From contig CM052360.1 in the NCBI GenBank assembly GCA_028551475.1, positions 26,296,682 through 26,360,681 of the forward strand: 64,000 bases of DNA, given 5' to 3'. This stretch comes from Casuarina equisetifolia. Its lineage: Eukaryota; Streptophyta; Magnoliopsida; Fagales; Casuarinaceae. The translations under genes were made by a program, and so were the position numbers. The notes under the pieces are model-generated. The model made no database searches, was not told the origin of the DNA, and saw only the letters and a list, made by a program, of their open reading frames with translations. This document shows, one piece after another, positions 34,133 through 45,833 of the stretch. How positions within the stretch are numbered: position 1 is the first letter of the stretch; each line of letters starts with the position of its first letter.

Positions 34133-36040
34133 ATTAGAAAAAGATGTGTTTTGTTATGACAAACTTTGGTTGCATATAACATATATAAATGTTTTATATA
34201 TGCTATGTGCAAAATTGAACAAGAAGTAAAAGGTGTGCAAATTATAATATCAATAAATGATATTATAAAGTAGCTGGGTTCCAATATTCATTTATAATGC
34301 AATTGCATATATGCTAAAAAGGGATATTGTTATGTAATAAATATTGAAGGATTTTTAATTGTATAACAATCAACTTTAAAGAAAAAATGATGTTGGAATT
34401 TCTACTTTTGCAGGTCATGTGAAGTCCATTTAAGGACTAACCAAAGCTTACTCGAAGCAAGCTAATTGAGGCTTGATTAAGAAATGGTTAACAACTCTAC
34501 CCACAAGGTATTTAGCAGCTTAGCATGTAAGGTAATTAGAAAGCCAATGACAAGGCATTTAAAAGCTTAGCCTAAGCATAAGCCTAGATAACAAAACAAA
34601 CTTGAAGTCAAGTCTACCATCGCATTAACTAAAATGGTGTCATTTAGAACTTAGTCGCACATTCTTAAGCGATCCCATGCAATTAGATAGGACTTCTACT
34701 CAATGATAGTAACACCATCATCTCTTCGCAACTGAGAAGTTACTTTTCTAATGGGAAGTTGAGAAGCTATTTGGTGATACTACTTTTAAGATCATATTCT
34801 TCTTGATTATACTTATATATGATCTTGTTTATGTGTTGATTGAACTATAATTTTGTATTGCATATAAACCTGATTATAAATCCAAAACTTTAACTCTCCA
34901 TAATTTGGGGGTTTCATGATTAGAGCTGTGATTGACATTGTATATGTTTGAAACCTCTCTAATTACCAATATCCCTTATCTATATTACATATCATTTGGG
35001 GATTGCTTTGTAATAAGGTTGGAAGAACCTTAACTGTAACCATATTGTACTAGAATCTCTTTAAGGAAAGATTGGAAGAATTAGGATAACATTGTCTCTT
35101 AATTAGTAAGTGAAGCAAAATCCAACCACTTATGTTGGAGGAAGAAAAGGGTGGAAGTAGATGAAAGGGGTCGAACCACCGTGGAAAAATTGTTGTCTTT
35201 CCTTGTTGTCTATAATTGCTTTAAACTTGTTTTTATGCTTATCTTTAAAAATTATTTGATTTAGTTGTTTTGGATTAAATTAGGTCATTGTTAACTTACT
35301 TTCTTAGAAAACCAATTCAAGCCCCCCTTCTTAGTTGACCATTATACCTTACAATTGGTATCAAAGCTAGGTTCTTTGATTTAAAGGCTTAACATCCTGG
35401 AGTAGATCTTTATAATGGTTGGAGAAAAAGGAGTAGTTGTCACGGGGTTCAACAAACCAACTTTGTTTGATGGAATAAATTATAGACATTGGAAGCAACT
35501 GATGCAAGTGTTTATTACTAGTCAAGATCTGAAAGCTTGACAGGTTACCAGGAAGGGTATTGAGTTACCTAAAATTAATTAGTGGAGTAAAAATGAAGCT
35601 AAAGTCATGGGATTGAAATGTTAAGGCTATGAACGTGATATATAGTGGTCTAGGAGCTCATGAGTTTAATAAAGTGACACTAGTAAGGAAATATGGGATA
35701 AGCTAGAGGTTATATATGAAGGTACCAAGAAATTTTTTGAACTTAAATTGCTAGAAAAGACATACATAAATGAGGAAATGGTTAGAAAAATATTAGTCTC
35801 TTTACTAGAAAGTTGGGATCCTAAGAAGATGGCTATAGAAAAAGCACATGACTTAGAAAAGTTGAATTTAGATGATCTGTTAGGATCACTAAAAACCCAT
35901 GAAATGCAATTAATGAGAAGAGAAAGAGGAAAAAAAAAAAGGAAGTCACTTGCCCTAAAGGTAAAAGTAGGAAAGGTTGATGAGATAGAGCCTAAAAATG
36001 ATGACGTTGCCTTGATGGGGTTGTTGAACATAAACATTGC
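34133..36040 (+). mobile_element. Truncated SIRE-type Copia nested in Copia-2 (LTR plus gag only)
   Basis: An LTR of about 1.22 kb (34133-35353) shares blocks with the LTRs of the big element at 40569-50926. A primer-binding site follows (ATTGGTATCAAAGC at 35354). Gag begins at ATG 35415 (GFNKPTLFDGINYRHWKQ) and continues to about 36010 with EEMVRKILVSLLESWDPKKM and SLKTHEMQLMRRER. These are nearly the same words as the gag at 48355-48912. It then passes into Copia-2 integrase at about 36010-36070. Pol and the 3' LTR are missing. The LTR start has TA where TG is expected. Confidence 0.8.
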
Positions 36041-38343
36041 TCACCTCTTAGATGTTACTCAAGAATTGATGTTTTAGGCCCATGTTCTCCCTCCTTTTTA
36101 GGGGAAATTCCTTCTCACTATGACTTATTTATTTATTGTATTCTTTCTTCTTTTCTTCATGGTGTTAGTCTTTTTGAACACTTTTTCGATAAACCCCTTA
36201 TCCTTGAGCACCTTCACGTATTTGGTTGTTGCTGCGATGCCATGACCCTTGGTCATCGGGATAAATTTAGCCCTTATACCCTCCTTTGCATTTTCATGGG
36301 TTTCCCCTCCTTTCAAAAGGGCTACCATATGTATATCCTATTTCCCACAAATTCTTTATGAGTCATAATGTCATTTTTTAAAAGCAAGTATTTCCTTCTT
36401 CTTTTTTTTTTCTCCTTTGGCCATAAATAACTTTCCTACCTTGTCGACTTTGGCTCTATAGTTCGATGACACTTACATTTCCTCATCCCTATCGATTAAT
36501 GTCCTTAACCTCCCTAATCATCCCACACCCACGACACCTACTCCTGACCTTTTTATTCCTTTAGACCCTACCTTATCCATCCATGCCTCTCAATATCTCA
36601 ATCTCCTAACCCCTCACTTCATTGTTCTAGCCATACCAGTTACCCTCCCATCTAGACCTTTGACTACATCTATCACATATTGCCTAATGTCTCTTCCACC
36701 TCTCTTTATCCTATTTCTAACTATGTTTCCCTTGATCAATGCCACCTTCATTACCAATACTTCATTGCCACTATATTTACTATCCACAAACCTAGCACTT
36801 TTTATGAGGTTGTCATCGACCTCAGTGGGGTTTCCACCATGGATAATGAGATTATTGCTCTTAAGGAAAATCGTACATGTAATGTGGTTCCCTTGTCCCC
36901 TAGTCACTATCCAATTGGTGTAAATGGGTTTATAAGATGAAGTATTGTGTTAACGGCATTGTTGAGTGGTACAAGGCTTGCCTCATGGCAAAATGTTTTA
37001 GTCAATGTAAAGAGATTGACTTTCAAGATACTTTATTTCCTACATCGAACATGTCACTATTCGCTTAATCATCACTATCACTTTTGTTCATCATTGGCTG
37101 CTCTTATAGATAAATGTTCAGAAAGCTTTCCTCCATGGTGATCTTTTTGAAAAGGTCTATATGGAGCTTCCACCTAGATTTTGCACTTGGGGGGAGCGTA
37201 TGGTATATTGACTGCAAAAATCCTTATATAGGTTAAAGCAAGTTTCTCAATAATGGAATGCTAAGTTCACAAGTACTTTACTCTAGCATGGTTTCTGTCA
37301 ATCTTGCCATGACTATTCATTATTCACCAAGACTTGAGGTTGTTCTTTTGCAGCCTTGCTCATTTATGTTAATGACATATTAATTACTAGCAATAGTGAG
37401 ACCGAAATTGCAGAACTTAAGTAGCATCTTCATTCTACCTTTTTTCATGAAAGATCATGGCTTATCAAAATTTTTCTTGGCATTAAGATTGCTCAAGCTC
37501 TAAAAGGTATCATTCTTAGTCAATGCAAATATGCATTGAAATTAATTTCTAAAGCTAGTCTTGTAGTCTTAAAACCCTTGATCACTCATATAGAGCCAAA
37601 TAAGAAATTTACTAGTGTCAAATATGATGCAAGCTCTTTAAAAGAAGTACATGATCCGCCACTAGAAGATCCTTCTATCTATCAAAGACTTGTTGGTAGA
37701 TTGATTTACCTAACACTCACCAGTCTAGACATCACCTTTTCATGCATGCATGCTCCAAAACATTCACACATGGGGGAAACAATGAAAGTAATCAAATATC
37801 TAAAGAGTTGCCCTAGACTTAGCCTTATATTTCCTTCCACATCATAATTCAAGCTTAAAGCATTTTGTGATTTCGATTATAGCATATGTCCCATGACACG
37901 AAGACCTACCACAAGTTTTTACATTATGCTTAAAAGCTCTAAGATATCATGGAATTCCCCAAAACAACCAACCATATCTCTCTCATTCGTAGAAACAGAG
38001 TAACAAGTCATGTGGGTCACCATATGTGAAATAGTTTGGATTATTGGCTTATTAAAGATTTTTGAATTTCACATGATGCGTCCAGCATTGCTACATTACA
38101 ATAATAAAGCTACAAAAAAAAGTGTTGCTAACCTAATTTTCCATAAGCGCATGAAGCATATTGAAGTAGAATGTCACCATGTAAAAGGTAAACTTCAACA
38201 AAGAATTATAGAGACACGTCACATATCCACAAAAAAGCAACCAATCGATTTATTGACCAAGACACTTTGTAGCAAACAACATTGGCACCTTTTTTCTAAG
38301 CTCATAGTATTTTATCTATACAAATCTCTCGATTAACGGGGAA

Positions 38344-38547
38344 TGTTGGTGATATAAGGAAAGATATATATGTGCCTACTTAGGCTATGTGATTATTGTA
38401 CAATATTCCCTTCGATTATGTAATATTCTCATTAATGGTAATCCTTTTATAGAGTAGGAATCAAGCCTATAAATCAAAGCTTTCTCTTGTACAAAAACAT
38501 TACAGCAAATACAATAGTATTCACTCAATTGTTGGCCCTCTTTTACA
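38344..38547 (+). repeat. 3' LTR of Copia-2
   Basis: Begins TGTTGGTGATATAAGG after a purine-rich AACGGGGAA, and ends TTTTACA just before the TAATA duplication. Confidence 0.9.
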
Positions 38548-38552
38548 TAATA

Positions 38553-39539
38553 TGCTTAAGAAAAGGAGCCTTTGGTTTTGATAAGCCCAGGTAGGCTCAT
38601 ACTTGCTTCAATAATTGCATGTCCACTAAGGCAACCTTTTTTTTTTTTATGCCTACCTTTAAAATTGATTTCTAGTAGTCTAGTGAAAGAATACTAGGAA
38701 CAATATTTCACATTTGACTATACTAAAAATTTGATGGTGAAACTCTTTTTATGGTGTTAGAAAAATGTTTACACTTTTAAAATTTTGCTTAGAAATTCTC
38801 TCCATAAAGAAAAAAAAACCTCTTTAATTTTAACTCAACTTCTAGATAAAATTATGCTTTCTTTTATAGAATCAGATCCCCAAGTTTAAAAAGTAAGACT
38901 CTCCATGCATAAAGTTCATAGCACATGTTTGCTTTAAGTTTGTAATAAGAACAATCTGACAAAAGTTTTACATTGTTTCACCTTTGGATAGGTTTGGGCT
39001 TCCTCATATTAATTTCATTCACCAAGTCTTAGGTAGACTTAGGACTTGAAAGCAAACTTTAATTGAAATGGATATGCTTGAATGAACCAAATCAATTGGA
39101 AAATATGCTTTTAAACTAGAACTATTGTTGGTGTAAGACATTGGAAACAATAAATAATTTGTGAAAACACTTCATAAGTGAATGTGTTCTTATTTATTTG
39201 ATTAAAAATATAAACAAACTATTTTCTAAAAACAAAACCATAGGGCAGTGATTAATTAGTCTTTATTGATTAAACATTGAAGCTTATGTCAAAAGTGCTT
39301 TTGCTACATTCTGGAAACTATTTTTTTTTATGTTGGTATATGTTTGATTTCATCTTCTAGTGTTACTATGGAATTTAGTTGTCATCTTTTGACTAAACAT
39401 ATCTTTGTTGACATTATAGCCTAAATTGATCTTTTTTGATATAAATTGTGAACTTGTTCTTCATTTTAATTTTAAAATGTGTTAAATTCTTTTTTTGTAA
39501 CAACAAGGGAGGTTTGCAAAGTTATGATAGGAAGTAGAA
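38553..39539. other. Gene-free stretch between Copia-2 and the CC-NB-ARC pseudogene
   Basis: AT-rich DNA with a T-run at 38640. No coding motif was recognised. Introns or the start of the resistance-gene pseudogene may lie in its right part. Confidence 0.4.
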
Positions 39540-40568
39540 GATAGACAGGTCAAAAACCTGATCTCGAAAGAAATTATAAAAGGTTAATACTGGAAGCAAA
39601 AGCTTTGGTTGCTATGAGGTATGACAAAAGGCCAAGGTAGAGAAACAGAAGGAAAAGAAGTTCAATGTAGAATGCGAATGTTGGATTTCTATGTCAATGA
39701 TTTTGAAAAAGAGATGTAGAAACTACAAGCCAAATACAACAAAAAAAAAAAAGAATCCGAGAAAGATCAAAAAATATTTAGATCCACGCTTAAAGCTTTT
39801 CCACCCAAAACTTAGAAGAAACGTCACAGAAAAGTGGGAGAATGTAAAAAGTCTTAAGTTAAGGGAAATTTTAAGACATTCCTAGCTGAGAAAGCGCTAG
39901 AGCCTATTAGAATTATGCATGCACCAAAAATAAAAGATAAGTCATCACCGCATTAGGCAATCGAAGCAATATTGGGCCTTTTAAAAGATGCAAATATAAG
40001 AAGTATTGGACTTTGGGGAATGCCTGGAATTGGGAAATCTACCACAATGAAGAACTTGAGTGATAATAGAGATATTTCCAATATTTGTCATTTAGGTGAA
40101 GGTACCAAACAAAGGGTGCATGGAAATGTTACAAGATGAAATCAAATAAAGGCTAAATTTGAATGTAAAAGAAATTATTTCTATAATGGAAATTGCTTAG
40201 TGCATATCCAAGGAGTTAGAATGCAAAAGGTATCTTTTTCATTTAGATGAAGTTTATGACCTTGTTAATTTAAAAGAAATAGGAATTTTTGAAAACCACA
40301 AAAATAGCAAAGTGGTATTAACTACTAGATATCGTCACATTTGCTTTGATATGAAAATTGATGAGTAGATTAAGTTGAAATGTTTGTATGAAGTTGATGC
40401 ATACAAAATGTTCAAAGAAGAAATGGGTTAAAACATTAATATTCCTAGAGTTAAGCCAATAGCTAGGTTAATAGCTAGTAAATGTGGTATTTTACCACTT
40501 TTACTACTGAAGGTAGCAAAATCCTTTAGATCAAAAGATAGCATTGAGTTATGGAGTGATGGACTAAG

Positions 40569-42169
40569 TGTTGGGTTTTATAGCTTAACAAGAACAGGGG
40601 TTGAATTGTTAATCTAACAATTTTATACTTTTATTTGCAGTAAAAAATTTAATCCGATTAATTTAGCAATTGATGGATTAATAAGCAGCAAACATTCAAA
40701 GTTATTCAAATCAATAAAGAGCAAGAGAACAAAGACCTAATTTACCATGGTGGTTTGGCACTCAATCCTTAAGTCCTGTGTCTACCCTCTTCTCCTTCAA
40801 TCCAACCGATTGAAGTCTTCTTTATTTAACCAGATTAGGAGAACACGTTCTCCTTAATCCAAATAATTCCTTTTCAAAGGAATTCTCAAGTTTGAATACA
40901 AGTTATGATCAAAAGATCATGTACAATAGCAAATCCCCAAATAATATGATAATTTAGGGGATATTACTAATCATAAGAGCTATTCAAGTATAGATAACAA
41001 AGTACAAAGCTTCTATCACGAAATTCCCAATTTGAATAAGTTAAGGTTTCAAATTTTCCTTAATATTAATGTGCAATGAATATTTTCAAAAGTAATTAGC
41101 ACATAAATAATGTTATACAAGCTATAATCAATTAGATAATTGAAGAATAAGCCAAATAATCAAATATCACCGAACCCTTGTGAGTCATTAAGAGATGAGC
41201 GAACTTGAATCAAATAATTAGTAAGCTCAAGAGATTTTCTTTGCAAAGTGAACACTTCAAATAGATGTAGATCATCAATCTCTGTCTTCATACATACATT
41301 TCTTTTAAATAGAGAATAGATCTAGGGCTTTTTAGATCAAACCTAAACCATAGCCTTCTTCCCGTTAGGAATAGTGATCCATCAATCAATTTGACCTCAT
41401 ATCACTTCTCAAAGCTTCAATCCGACCGTTCTGACATCCAATCTCCTCTAAAATCCTCCTGTTGAGGGTTTGGCACTTGAGAGAGCAGAGGTGACACCGG
41501 TGACATGTTTTTCATCAAAGAATAGTGGCTAGGGCAAAAATGATCGAGAACCCTCTTATGTGCATCTTCTGCTAAGTGAGATGACGTCATAGGAAGCGTG
41601 CCTCTAGTAAGTGAGACGACATCGTAGCAAGCTTGCCTCTGGTAAGTGAGAACACTATAGTGAGCACGGGTAGGCCTCCTTCAGCAGGGTCGGGCCGTAG
41701 CGAACTCAGGCTGTGTCATAGAATAGTGGTCCAATAACAAAAGGTCCAATAGATAAATACGGTCCAATATCAACAAGGTCCATAGTCCAATAATGTAAGC
41801 ACGGTCCAATAATATGATCTTTTATAAAGTTCACATTTTAATGTAATATATATCTTAACTTTGAACTAATATCAAACTAGAATCAAAGCTCTTCATGTTC
41901 TCACAAGTGCATAAAGCCATCATATTTCTTAATAAAATGTTCAAATATATTTTTGGCATCATACATAAATATATTTTTCAAAAAAAACTTTAAGAATATG
42001 TTTTATGAAGGAATGTAAGAACTCAATTACTTTATAATATCATTAATTGATATTATAATTTATACACCTTTTACTTCCTATAATTTTCTTTTATATATAT
42101 AAAAAACATATTTCAAGAACTATATTTATCAAAATATTTTAAGTCACAACAAAACCCTATTTTCCAACA
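40569..42169 (-). repeat. 3' LTR of the SIRE-type element
   Basis: 1601 bp, aligned end to end with 49323-50926. It contains three imperfect tandem units of about 38 bp (AAGTGAGACGACA...GCCTCTGGT) near 41575-41660, also present in the other LTR near 50325-50420. Confidence 0.95.
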
Positions 42170-42649
42170 ATCTCCCCCTTTTTAATGATGACAAAATATT
42201 TCAATAGTATGGCACATGTCACCAAATATTAATCATGTTTTTCATGAGAACATAACTAGGCATTGCAACATTTGATCATTCATGATATTTACTATTCATA
42301 TGATTAGAATCAGCAAGCAAGTCCTATGCATGTATCTAATAGATTTCAAATATCATAAAACATGTGAGTTTCCAAACAAGGGTGTTAGAGAGATATCCCA
42401 CATTTTGCATGTATACAGTCATAAATGAGACTTCACATGTGCACTATTCTCTCCCCCTTTTTGTCATAAGTAAAAAGATGAACATGCAAGTAATTAGGAT
42501 AGACTATAAAAATGAGCAACAAGTAAACTGGCAAGGATAAGACTAGGGTACTAACTGGATGCTGTTAGAGTGGAATTAGAGTCGTTCCCCCTCAAACTGA
42601 GTAGTTTGTGTAACAGTAAAAGAGCAAAGAAATAATAGTAATAGAGAAT

Positions 42650-45600
42650 TCAAATGTTTTCAAGGACTAACATTCGAAGTTCTCTTCTAAGAGCATAAAA
42701 CCTTTCCTTTGATAAAGGTTTGGTTAAAATATTAGTAATTTGCTTATTAGTACTCACAAATTCAAGTACAACATCTCCTTTTTGAACATGATCCCAGAGG
42801 AAATGATGTCTAATTTCTATGTGTTTAGTTTTAAAGTGATGGATGGGATTCTTAGTGAGATTAATTGCATTGGTGTTGTCACATTTTAATGGAACTTTAT
42901 GTGATAAGATGCCATAATCCTCTAATTGTTGTTTCATTTATAAGATTTAAGCACAACTACTAGCAGCAACTATATATTCGGCTTTAATGGAAGAAAGAGC
43001 TACACAATTTTGTTTCTTGGAGTGCCAAGAGATAAGTATGTTTCCGAGATAATGACATCCACCACTTATACTCTTCTTATCTAATTTGTAGCCAGTATAA
43101 TCTGAATCACTAAAGGCATGCAAATTCAAAGTTGTATCTCTAGGATACCAGATTCCTAAGGAAACCATGTCTCTAAGATATCTAAAAATTCTTTTAACAG
43201 TGACTAGGTGTTGTTCTTTAGGATTGGGTTAATACCTAGCACATAAACGTACACTAAATGATAACTCTATTTTATATAGAGTTATTTTGATTATTTTAGG
43301 TGATATTTAATATTATTTTATTAGATTATATTTGTATTCAATTATATTTATGCATACTTTGTTATTTTATGCAACAAACCCAAAATGAAAGAAAAAGAAG
43401 GAAATGAAGCAAAATTGGAAGGAAAAGAAAAGAGAAAAGAACTCACGTGAAAGAAGCAATTAATCAAACACATGGAAGAACTAACAAGGGAAAGCATAGG
43501 AAAGCATGTGACCGAAACAGAAGAAAAAACGTAGGACCCAGAGGCTATTAAGTGGAGCTGGTCGTGAATTGTCGGGACCATCATCGAGCGAAAGGGAAGT
43601 GAGTAGCGTGCGGGACCGAGCAAGTGAGGGAAAAAGTCAGAGAAAACAAAGAAAAGAGGGAAAAACGGTCGTGCGACAACCGACCGATTCTCCCTAGTGG
43701 TGGAACCCAGAACTTTATCCAAGAATCCGGTTGTTTGGAACATGCGAATGCCGTCCAGCTTCCGTTCTCTGGTCAAGTTTGAGCAAAATCACCATTCAGC
43801 GTTATTTCCGATGAAGAAGCACATTTTCCGGCCAAATCTGAGACCAGATCAGTAAGGAAGGACCATATCCAGCCATTAACAGAGAGTTCTGGTCATTCTG
43901 CAGTTGATTTAAGGCGATTCGTGCGGCGGTTTCTGGTGAGACGCGGTGGGGGCCGAGTGAAGATTTAGTCATATCTACGCCGTTTGACGGTGAATCAGCT
44001 CAAGATTTTGGCAGATCAGCACTCCAGGCGTCATAAGCGGTAATTTCTGGAAGGTTTCGTGAAGACCGATGACAGCGCGTGTGGCAGTGCGTGACGGCGG
44101 CGCGTGAGCAGGAATTTCGCCTCTCGTTGCATATGGCTTCTTTTCTCCCCTTTGATGTGTAGAGTTGCACAGAAATTTCTTGAAAGGGACAACAATTGGT
44201 GACAGCTTTTTAATTTGTTCTAATCTAGATGCTTTGTGTAATTTATTGTATTATTTTTGTTTATTCTAATATTATGAACTAAAGTACTTTTGCTAGAGTT
44301 AAGATGTAGCCTAGTTAGCATGTTATGAGTTACTTAGTTGACATATTATGCAAGACAATATATTTATGTGAGTTGTATGTTATTATTTTTAATGTGATTG
44401 AGTGATTAATCATCAATTGATCAATTTGATGTGCGGATTTGAGACTAACAGGAGAGAATATGCAAATGCATCTCATAATATACAACCATAAATCAAATGT
44501 GGGTAGAGATATGCCATATTGATTGTGTGGCTTTAATTGGAATATTCATTGACTTTAATGCTCTTAGCTTATTTAATTCATATGCAGATTCACAGTGAAT
44601 TAATAAGTTAAGTAGGTTCGCTATACCTAGACATAGGATAGTGAATAAATTAGAAAATTCCGTCATCTCGTAAATATCATTATTCTTGCAAGTATTAAAT
44701 TATTGAAATTCATATCTACTAACTATGGTGAAATCAGAGGCTCTAGCATACTTAGCATATTTTATTAACTCTTTGGAAGTCAATTGCTTTAGTGATCTTT
44801 CAATTTAGAACATCTTTTCATGATATCTTGCTAGTTAAATTGTAGAATCAATTCACCCCTAGTAATTAGTCAAGTTGATAACATTAATCCTTATAGGACG
44901 ATACTCATACTTATCATTATATTACTTGTTTGACATGTATACTTACATGTAGAATTTTATTGAACACTAAACATGATATCTGGTCCAGATGTAGTCAAAT
45001 ATAGCAAAGAACCAATCATTCCATGATATGATTTAGTGTCTACACTAATTCCATTTTCATCATTAGATAGTGATAAAGAAGTGTTCATAGGTGTATTCAT
45101 TGGTTTAGAGTCATGCATCTTATATTTCTTGAGTAATTCATTTGTGTATTTTGTTTGACTTATAAAGGTTTCTTTGTTTGTTTGATTTGCAACCCAAGAA
45201 AATATGTTAATTCACCTATCATGCTCATCTCAAATTCACTTTGAATGCATGCAACAAATTCTTCACATAGTGTAGGATTTGTAGAACCAAACACAACGTT
45301 ATCAACATATATTTGAACAATCAAAATTTCTTTTTCTTTATTCTTTATAAATAAAGTATTGTCCACTTTTGCTTTTCTGAAATCATGATTAATCAAGAAA
45401 GAACTTAGTTTATCATACCATACCTGTCAAGCTTGTTTCAAACCATATAAAGCTTTTGACAGTTTAAAGATATGATTTGAATAAATCGAATCTTTAAATC
45501 TGAGTGGTTGTTCAACATATACTTTTTCTTTATAATACCATTCAAAAATGCACTCTTGATATCCATTTGAAATAAGGTAAAGTTTATACAGCAAGCAAAG

Positions 45601-45830
45601 GCAAGTAAGATTCTAATTGCTTCTAAACTAGCTATTAGTGTAAATGTTTCATCATAGTCAATTCCTTATTTTTGACTATATCCTTATGCCACTAATCTAG
45701 CCTTATTCCTAGTAATAGTACTATTTTCATATAGTTTATTCCTAAATACCTATTTTGTGCCTATAACCGGATGATCCTTTAGTCTAGGAACTAGATTACA
45801 AACCTTGCTTCTTTCAAACTGGTTTAATTC
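42650..45830 (-). pseudogene. Reverse transcriptase and RNase H of the SIRE-type element, interrupted
   Basis: RT begins just after the integrase frame (HPVIGTK, GYSQK.GIDYDETF, FQMDIKSAFLNG) and shows QIYVDNVVFGSTN near 45310; the catalytic YVDD reads YVDN here. It carries several stops. The stretch SGPDIMFSV near 44980 is split from LCARY near 43245 by the element 43259-44963. RNase H follows: DSDYTGYKLDKKS, VALSSIKAEYIVAASSCA, NPIHHFKTKHIEIRHHFL. Non-functional. Confidence 0.85.
43259..44963 (+). mobile_element. TGATAACTC-family repeat (copy 2), 1.7 kb, 8-bp TSD ACACTAAA
   Basis: Perfect duplications ACACTAAA stand at 43251-43258 and 44964-44971. Deleting the element and one duplication restores a continuous RT reading in the Copia. 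It starts TGATAACTCTATTTTATATA, with AGAGTTA making a palindrome, and ends ATTTTATTGA. A GC-richer centre (43540-44160) has CG-containing words but no transposase. It aligns with 14249-15542 in inverse orientation. An 8-bp TSD fits hAT; the terminal sequences do not settle the superfamily. Confidence 0.85.
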
Positions 45831-45833
45831 TTC

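Larger units (their letters stand above)
32578..38547 (+). mobile_element. Copia-2: Ty1-copia retrotransposon with short LTRs, TSD TAATA
   Basis: LTRs of about 205 bp (32578-32782 and 38344-38547) begin TGCTGGTG or TGTTGGTG and end TTTTACA. TAATA flanks both sides (32573-32577, 38548-38552). Gag starts near 33056 (NPYSLLVANLQSISIVLTKL) and soon meets stops. The C-terminal part of integrase lies at 36070-36370 (LEHLHVFGC, CIFMGFPSFQKGYHMY). Reverse transcriptase lies at 36650-37450 (LYPISNYVSLDQCH, YEVVIDLSGVSTMDNEIIAL) and RNase H at 37500-38336 (YQRLVGRLIYLTLTSLDITF, RMKHIEVECHHV). Protease and the integrase catalytic core are missing, and an SIRE-type piece (34133 to about 36040) stands there instead. 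Non-autonomous and decayed. Confidence 0.9.

Noticed and set aside
36125..36328. 67-codon minus-strand frame
   Set aside because: Shadow of the plus-strand Copia-2 integrase C-terminal region (LEHLHVFGC).
43348..43776. 142-codon minus-strand frame inside the TGATAACTC element
   Set aside because: Phe/Ser-rich antisense of purine-rich DNA with no transposase motif; length alone is not enough.
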